Source: Lamellibrachia columna
Lineage: Eukaryota; Annelida; Polychaeta; Sabellida; Siboglinidae
Length of the DNA: 64,000 nt
Reading direction: 5' to 3'
NCBI GenBank assembly: GCA_963662155.1
Contig: OY759271.1
Span: 19,003,229 to 19,067,228 of the forward strand
Shown here: positions 58,266 to 64,000 of the stretch, piece by piece
Position numbering within the stretch: the stretch's first letter is position 1
Layout: each line of letters starts with the position of its first letter
The notes under the pieces: generated by a model
Databases searched by the model: none
What the model saw: the letters and a program-made list of their open reading frames with translations, nothing else
What the model was told of the DNA's origin: nothing
Position numbers and translations under genes: made by a program

Positions 58266-58999
58266 TATGTATATATCTACAGATTTCAAACTTGGACTAG
58301 CCACTTCGTTTTGTGAAAGCATACGGAGTTGATGCGATTTGAAAATTTGTCCCACCCTCCTCCCCATCTTTCTCCCTGTTGTGTGTTTACTTGTTAGCAG
58401 CAATTGTACATCTTTGGTGGAAGTGGGGTGTTCATGTCTCCAAGCTTTCCCATTTTTTTATTGCGATAGTGGACATGGGAGTTTTGGCTTTCCCAGAAGT
58501 GTTCACGGGTTTTAACGCTGGGACGCAGCTCGCTTCCCTTCCACCTTGGATTTTAGAACTGTTCGTATAGCGAATTGGCCCCACCTTTGTAGTTATTCCA
58601 GTTAGAGCTAGTGTATTTTTAAGCAGGTAGTTGTATTCATAGACTGCGTGATAGCATGTAGGGCATTATGCTATTTGGTTTAAGGGTGTTCCATGACAAT
58701 AGTAATGCCATTGTTTCTTTTATTTGTTCTAGGAATACTGCTACTGCTTTGTGGTGAAATGTGGGCTCTATTGAACCCGACGTCCAGGAGGCTCGCATGG
58801 GGCGTAGTCAGCCTGGCGTTGGGTTGTGGAGCCCACATTTCTTTGTTTTACATTTCTTTGAAAGTGGGCTTACCCTTAATCCCCACAATAAACGTCATTC
58901 ATTTGGCCTTTTCATATCTCTATATCTGTGTTGTGTTGTTGATTGCATAAATGTATATATGCACCCACAAAGCACATCTTTGCCTCTGCATTCTTGTAG
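58266..58999. other. End of SHOC2 intron 2, no other gene recognised
   Basis: Hydrophobic open frames at 58693-58950 (LFLLFVLGILLLL...) are not supported by splice sites or family resemblance. The pyrimidine-rich tract before the 59000 splice acceptor reads TTTGCCTCTGCATTCTTGTAG. Confidence 0.45.
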
Positions 59000-59068
59000 G
59001 ACATCTCAAAAGAGCTGAACAAATGTCGAGAAGAAGGGGCAAAGCGATTAGATCTCAGCAAGTCTCAG
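59000..59068 (+). CDS. SHOC2: SHOC2, coding exon 3 (first leucine-rich repeat)
   Basis: 69 bp bounded by TTCTTGTAG|GAC and CAG|GTTAGT, phase 0. It reads DISKELNKCREEGAKRLDLS KSQ. Vertebrate SHOC2 has a near-identical IKELNKCREE...RLDLSK segment at the entry to its repeat domain, which makes this the diagnostic exon. The LDLS core is the first LRR strand on the concave face that binds PP1C and MRAS. It is 25.7 kb downstream of exon 2. Confidence 0.9.
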
Positions 59069-59438
59069 GTTAGTGTCGTGATATATCTTTTTTAGCTCTG
59101 TTTACCTGTAAGTCTATGTATTGGATGTCTCTTACCAAATGTTGCATGGGTTTATTCACACAACAGTTGGGGTGATGTTATTAATTAATCATAATTTTGT
59201 GCAATTTGTCCAGAATGTTAAATACACATCCATACATAGACACACCACATTTCTTGTGCAGTATAGTTAAAATCGTGTTAATATTTTGGTAAGCTGTAAA
59301 AAATAAATGACAAGAATAGAGTCGGGCAGAGAGAGAATTGACCTCGCATGTTCCCTGCTGCATTTGTTCTCGCCAACATTCTTATGTTTACACAAAGTTG
59401 ACGGAGAATTTTTTAATCCTAGTTCCTGTATCTTTCAG
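59069..59438 (+). other. SHOC2 intron 3 (370 bp)
   Basis: GTTAGTG donor, TGTATCTTTCAG acceptor. No other feature inside. Confidence 0.8.
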
Positions 59439-59468
59439 ATCAGCAATTTGCCACCACTAGTAAAAGAG
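59439..59468 (+). CDS. SHOC2: SHOC2, coding exon 4, a 30-nt microexon
   Basis: CAG|ATC...GAG|GTAAGT, phase 0, reading ISNLPPLVKE. It completes the first repeat begun in exon 3 (LDLSKSQ|ISNLPPLVKE; vertebrate SHOC2 has an equivalent ...LPSSIKE). The next repeat is not found up to 64000, so the following exon must lie outside the window. Confidence 0.85.
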
Positions 59469-59806
59469 GTAAGTTGACTGTAGGTAAACTAGATAAACTA
59501 CACTGAATGCATTCAATAAAACAGTAAAGAGTTTTGTACCATATATGATGCCTAATGCTGATTTGTTGAGCTGATGTGCACATTTACCCTCCCCAATAGT
59601 AATTTGGACACCTGTTATTAAAGTTTTTTTCAAGTGATCTAGACTCCTTTCCCGATCCCAACCGTCTTTGTGATCGGTGCAGTGAGACATTTGGAACCAT
59701 TGAGAGTGTTTACATAGTGGGCAAATGGACAGAATGTTACAGTTCCTACACAAGTAGTCTATTCAGCTAGATATTTGGTTTAGTTTGTAACATGCGCAGT
59801 GAGACT

Positions 59807-59900
59807 GGGAAGGGAGTCGAGATAGGGAAGGGAGTCGGAAATAGGGAAGGGAGTCGGAGATAGGGAAGGGAGTCAAGATAGGGAAAGGAGTCGAGATAGG
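59807..59900. repeat. 18-19-bp minisatellite, five units
   Basis: Unit GGGAAGGGAGTCGAGATA with small changes, in SHOC2 intron 4, immediately before a hAT element. Confidence 0.93.
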
Positions 59901-59962
59901 TATGCGTGCAAAAAATATTGTTATATATGTTTGCGCCACTGGTCATCTCACTATCTCCCATT

Positions 59963-60866
59963 CAGGGCTGGGGTCAATTCCTTTTAATCAATTCCAAATC
60001 CAATTCCTTTTAATCAGTTCCAATTCTTTTTCTTTCAATTCTTTTTTTCCAATTCCAATTCCTGCTGAAATCTTTCAATTTATATTCAATTCCAGTTCAA
60101 TTCTTTTTCCAAAATAATTCAGTTGGTAGTTTTTCCAAACTAAAATTTCTAAATTTTCTATATAAATTATTATGTACAATCAGTTTGAAGCATTCACAGT
60201 GAGCACATTGCCACATTCACAACAAGCCTGTCAGTAACTTCTGTGATGAATACATATCACACCTCAGTTAATGCACAAGTTGAGCAAATGGATTGCCTTT
60301 ATCTGAATGTGAGCGCAAGGATGAGTTGCATTGTTGAGCACAAATGAAAGCATTTAATACTCTCTCACAAGTGTTACCTCAAAGGGAAATACATAGACTC
60401 CACTTTTACACCAAATTGTTCAAGTCCTTTAATCATTTGTCACACTAAGGTGAGAGAATGGACTTCCAGGGCTGATTTCCATATTTCTAAAACTCAGTCT
60501 TATTTGTACTGCCTTATTTACACTGGAAGTCTAACACATATCCAGCTACTTAATTGCAATTATTAACAGCAGGCTTCTATTGTGCACACAAGTAGTTTGA
60601 TCATGGTTTCTTGCCTCAGCAAGTCAACCCTACTAACTAGGCCTAGCTGCTAAAGCCTGCTATTGTTTCATTATTTATGTGAGCTGATAAGACATGTCTG
60701 CTGTTTATGGACTGACTGGAAGGTCGGGTTCCACCAGATCAATAAAATGAGGATCAGTTCCTTTTCATTCAATTCCTTTTGCTCAAAATATTTCGATTCC
60801 AATTCCGGAATTGAATTGAAAGGAATTGAATAATTTCAAATCCTTTGGGAATTGACCCCAGTCCTG
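59963..60866. mobile_element. hAT-type non-autonomous DNA transposon, 904 bp
   Basis: Left end CAGGGCTGGGGTCAATTCC and right end (reverse complement) CAGGACTGGGGTCAATTCCC. CTCCCATT occurs on both sides (59955-59962, 60867-60874), the 8-bp duplication of hAT elements. The subterminal regions carry many AATTCC/GGAATT repeats (59980-60120 and 60755-60845), the likely transposase-binding repeats. No coding capacity. Confidence 0.93.
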
Positions 60867-60874
60867 CTCCCATT

Positions 60875-63109
60875 AGCACTTTTTTTCTATCCAACATATC
60901 AGATAAATATTGTTGGCCAACATAGCTTACCAGAAACTTTTGGTAGACAAGACAAGTCTAAACAGTTTATAATGTTTATATCACTGACAGTTTGATGTTA
61001 AAATAAACAAAATTTTAAACAGAAAAAGCTACAAGGATTTAAAGCAAAACATTAGTCATGGTTTTGGGGCTATGCACATAAAAGAGATAACAAAAAACTA
61101 AGATCAAGAATATTCAGAATGTGTTCTAATAGTAGGATATTCTGGTCAATTATTTGGTTAATCCTTTCGTGGCCAAATAACACCAATTTGTACCTGCTGC
61201 TGAGTTGTATTGTTTCAATGCATTGTCTCCTAAAGAATCCTATTAAATCATGCAATGACGTGAACAAATCCTATAATTGGCTCGGGTTGCATGAATGCAA
61301 ATAAATATTTTATTTTTCATCTGATAAAAAAATTGCACATTAGTTGAACTAACTGCTGAAGTAAATAGCAATAAATTAGAGAGTTATGTGAATTTACTTA
61401 TACAGTATGCTTTGTTAAAGTTTGAAGGAAAACAATATTTTCAAAATTATTCTCGATAATTCATTTTATTATATTTTTCACCAATACTTAGCGGATACAT
61501 GCATTATGAAATGTAGATAAATTAATATGTTGTAAAATGCAAAAAGAATTTCATATCTAGGGTAAACAAAACTGAAATCACAGTATTTTTTCTGAAAATC
61601 TTTTCATGATTTCCATTATACTGTGCATTAAACATATCGTTCTCGTCATGATCAGCGCCGTTAGAAACATTTTCATCAAGGCTGATGTTGCTGTCACTGT
61701 TGACAGTGTCGTGTTGCCTCTCGACGACGTTTACGTCAAAACTACCTTCCAAAAATCCCTCAAAATCCGACTCGCTCGAGTCTGATATAACGATAACGTT
61801 CAGAATTAATAATTTAATAAGTATGAACCATACTAAATATTGTCGTTCATTTCTTGTAACTAGGGGACCAATAAAAAAGTTATTAATTTTAAAATTATTT
61901 TTAAAAAAATTATTTGCCAAGCTGCTACAAGTGTTAAAAATAACATGTTTGATGCTGATGTCTCATGCACACTGGCCACTGCTCTGAGCTTGGCATGGTA
62001 TACCATTCTCAATTCACTCCAAATCGAAGCCTCCAAATTCACAGCTAAATATCACCTTAATCAGAATGTCTTGGCACATCATATTGTCAGTAAAGTAAAT
62101 TTGCGTAATATCTTTCAAACATTGCCGGACTCTACGATTCTCGCAACTTTGTCCACCATTTTTGCTTTGGTGTATCCTTAGTATTCCCCAAGATACTAAC
62201 GTCATTAAATGTGATTCATCCAATAGGCATCCATGTTACAAATGCAACGTTTCCCATGTATGTGCTGACTTTGCCTTTGCCTTGGTAGCAATTTGTTGCT
62301 GGCAAGGAAGAAGTAGTTTGTCACAAATGTTTTATATCGAATTAGCATAGATAGTACTGTAATGTGCATCACTGATACAGTTCCGACCCAGCCGTGGCCG
62401 CTGGGATGAATCGGCAGGGTGGGGCTGATAACTTGAATGTCAGTGCAACTGAATCGGCGGGAAGCATTTTGAATTGGCGCCCGCTGATAAAAAAGGCCTT
62501 AATTTCAAACACTGCTCAAAACTTAAACATTTAATCGTAGACATCGCCAATGTTTTTGAGTTTTTAAACTATGCAGACATTCCCCATGATACTAGCTCAC
62601 AGCAAACGACAAGCTTTTATTTGATTGGCTGAAAATGACGTAGCCAAAACTAGTTTAAAAGTGGTTCTGTTTTCAGTATTTGAAGTCAAACCTAGAACAA
62701 GTTTGCCAATAAAACTTGCATTTAGTCATGGAAATCATCAACATTTCCAACTTTTTATATTTGATAGTTAAACATCACTAATATTATCTGCCGACTGCCG
62801 GAAGAAAATGCCCTGATTGGCCGACACTGTTTACAACTTTGCAGTTTAAAAATGGCTCTGGCCACAAGGCGTAGTCGGGTTTATTCGGGTGTTCTGGCCG
62901 TGAGGTGTAGTCGGGTTGATTCTCGCCATGAGAGGGTTAACTGAGGGTTGACATGTTAACCAGCGCGACTGATAAGCACATGCGTTGTTCTGTGAAATCG
63001 GTTTACATCTGAACAAGACCAAACTAGACAGCTTGTGTGTTCAATTATGGCACAAATATTGTTTCACCAGGTTCACCCCCAAAGTAGCTCTGTAGAAGTG
63101 TGATATTAA
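60875..63109. other. SHOC2 intron 4, no recognisable gene
   Basis: A minus-strand frame at 61522-61920 has an acidic segment (ISDSSESDFEGFLEGSFDVN) like the N-termini of some transposases (piggyBac-type), and 61945-62350 has further short frames, but none is convincing. A GTGAGGTGTAGTCGGGTT-type segment at about 62865-62925 is partly duplicated. Confidence 0.4.
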
Positions 63110-64000
63110 CAGGGTTGGCATGTAACGAAGTAAAAGTACTTTGTTACAAAACTTGAGTAGTTATTTCAAGTAATTGGCATGTAACGAAGTAGAATTTTGA
63201 CTAAATACTTTTACTTATAACGAAGTAGTTTTATCTAAAGTAACACGACTTTTTACTCCGTTACTTTTATTTACTTCGCAATATATTTTCATTACATTTT
63301 TTTGCGAAACTGCTGCTGCTGCTGCTGCTGCTGGCGGTGGCGCTCCACCGTCAACGACATTTCAAAAACTGTTTGCGATCATATTTGCATGCATACCTCT
63401 CTTCGGGAAATCGACGCAACCACTGTTTTATATCTACGTCAGTGAACGAAGTCTGCCAAATATTGGCATAGGTCAGGTCAAGGCCGTTGACATGAAATGT
63501 CACTTCGAGCACACAACGCTTGAATGCCATCTCAAACCACGATGCAAATGTCTCCGTTGCACCATATAAACTACTAATCAGTAAGTTTCCAATACGTATT
63601 ACTAAAGGATGTTGTTTCAATGTTTGTGTGAGCTGATAAGACATGTCGGAAGACATGAGAAGGTGGGGGATCACAAGCCAGATGGCTTGATCAGCTAGGC
63701 ATCAAATGTCTTTGTTAATTTTACTATGGGCAGGGCTAGGTTGTATTACCTCTGACCAGTTTCCCTGAGAGGCTACTACTAGTACTGGACTGACCCTCTA
63801 CCTACTCGGATACAATCACACCTGCCTATACATATCCTGTTGTACAATCTAGCTCCTCCGATACCCCCAGTGGAACAGGTCGATAAAAAGACAGATTGTG
63901 CCTCATCATTAATTAAGTTCTGTATTTAACTGAATTTATTTTATGTTGTGAGCTCTCATTAAAGATAATGTCATATTTCAAAATACTTTTTACTTTTACT
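63110..64000. mobile_element. Probable hAT-like non-autonomous element, right end at or beyond the window edge
   Basis: CAGGGTTGGCATGTAACGAA at about 63110 starts a region dense in GTAACGAAGTA and TACTTTTACTT motifs (63115-63290). The window ends in ACTTTTTACTTTTACT, which looks like the opposite subterminal region. A minus-strand frame 63674-63351 (FASWFEMAFKRCVLEVTFHV) lies inside, and (CTG)8 at about 63309-63333. The element limits cannot be proved without the missing flank. Confidence 0.45.

Noticed and set aside
58693..58950. Membrane protein of 85 residues
   Set aside because: Hydrophobic because of T-rich sequence; overlaps another equally open phase; no homology recognised.

Overview
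The window looks like euchromatin from an animal, most likely a marine invertebrate of lophotrochozoan (mollusc-like) type. There are no bacterial operons. The only clear host gene is SHOC2, with its 5' coding exons on the + strand at 30921-31223, 33172-33300, 59000-59068 and 59439-59468, all joined by GT-AG introns in phase 0. The rest of the leucine-rich repeats would lie beyond the right edge. The phylum assignment is an inference from the transposon mix (CR1- and RTE-like LINEs, a Gmr1-type gypsy element, Polintons, tRNA-derived SINEs) and was not tested by any search.

Layout: 1-3.9 kb holds a CR1-like LINE on the - strand whose PHD-finger ORF1 is split by an RTE-like LINE with an 11-bp target duplication. 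4.9-5.2 kb is a compound microsatellite. 6.0-8.95 kb is a decayed Ty3/gypsy element with the order gag-protease-integrase-reverse transcriptase, i.e. integrase before RT. 9.1-16.7 kb is a nest of two Polintons (Mavericks): a - strand copy whose major-capsid gene is interrupted by a 6181-bp + strand copy (10153-16333), with 5'-AG...CT-3' ends, long terminal inverted repeats and a perfect 6-bp target duplication CTCGCG. The inner copy carries remnants of DNA polymerase B, packaging ATPase, integrase, small virion-like proteins, major capsid and adenain-like protease; a SINE and a fold-back sequence sit inside one of its genes. 16.8-17.3 kb is an uninterrupted 497-bp (CCG)n array. 18.2-20.8 kb contains three LINE fragments.

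From 26.3 to 29.1 kb there is a second CR1-like LINE, itself hit by a short SINE-like element with a 13-bp duplication. SHOC2 starts at 30.9 kb. Its second intron is 25.7 kb and holds nearly everything to 59.0 kb: a duplicated about 800-bp block with a conserved 72-codon frame, a LINE tail, a THAP-domain relic, a candidate small - strand gene, tandem and direct repeats, a pogo-like element, a roughly 4.5-kb - strand pseudogene of an uncharacterised family with a PIN/FEN1-like region and a Cys-rich CXC tail, a tRNA-derived SINE, a hAT element and a 2-kb element with 26-bp inverted termini. A further hAT element with an 8-bp duplication lies in the fourth intron (59963-60866).

Nearly all mobile-element genes are broken by stops and frameshifts, so this is a graveyard of old elements around one conserved signalling gene. 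The most informative signals are the nested insertions with recoverable target duplications, which give a relative order of events.
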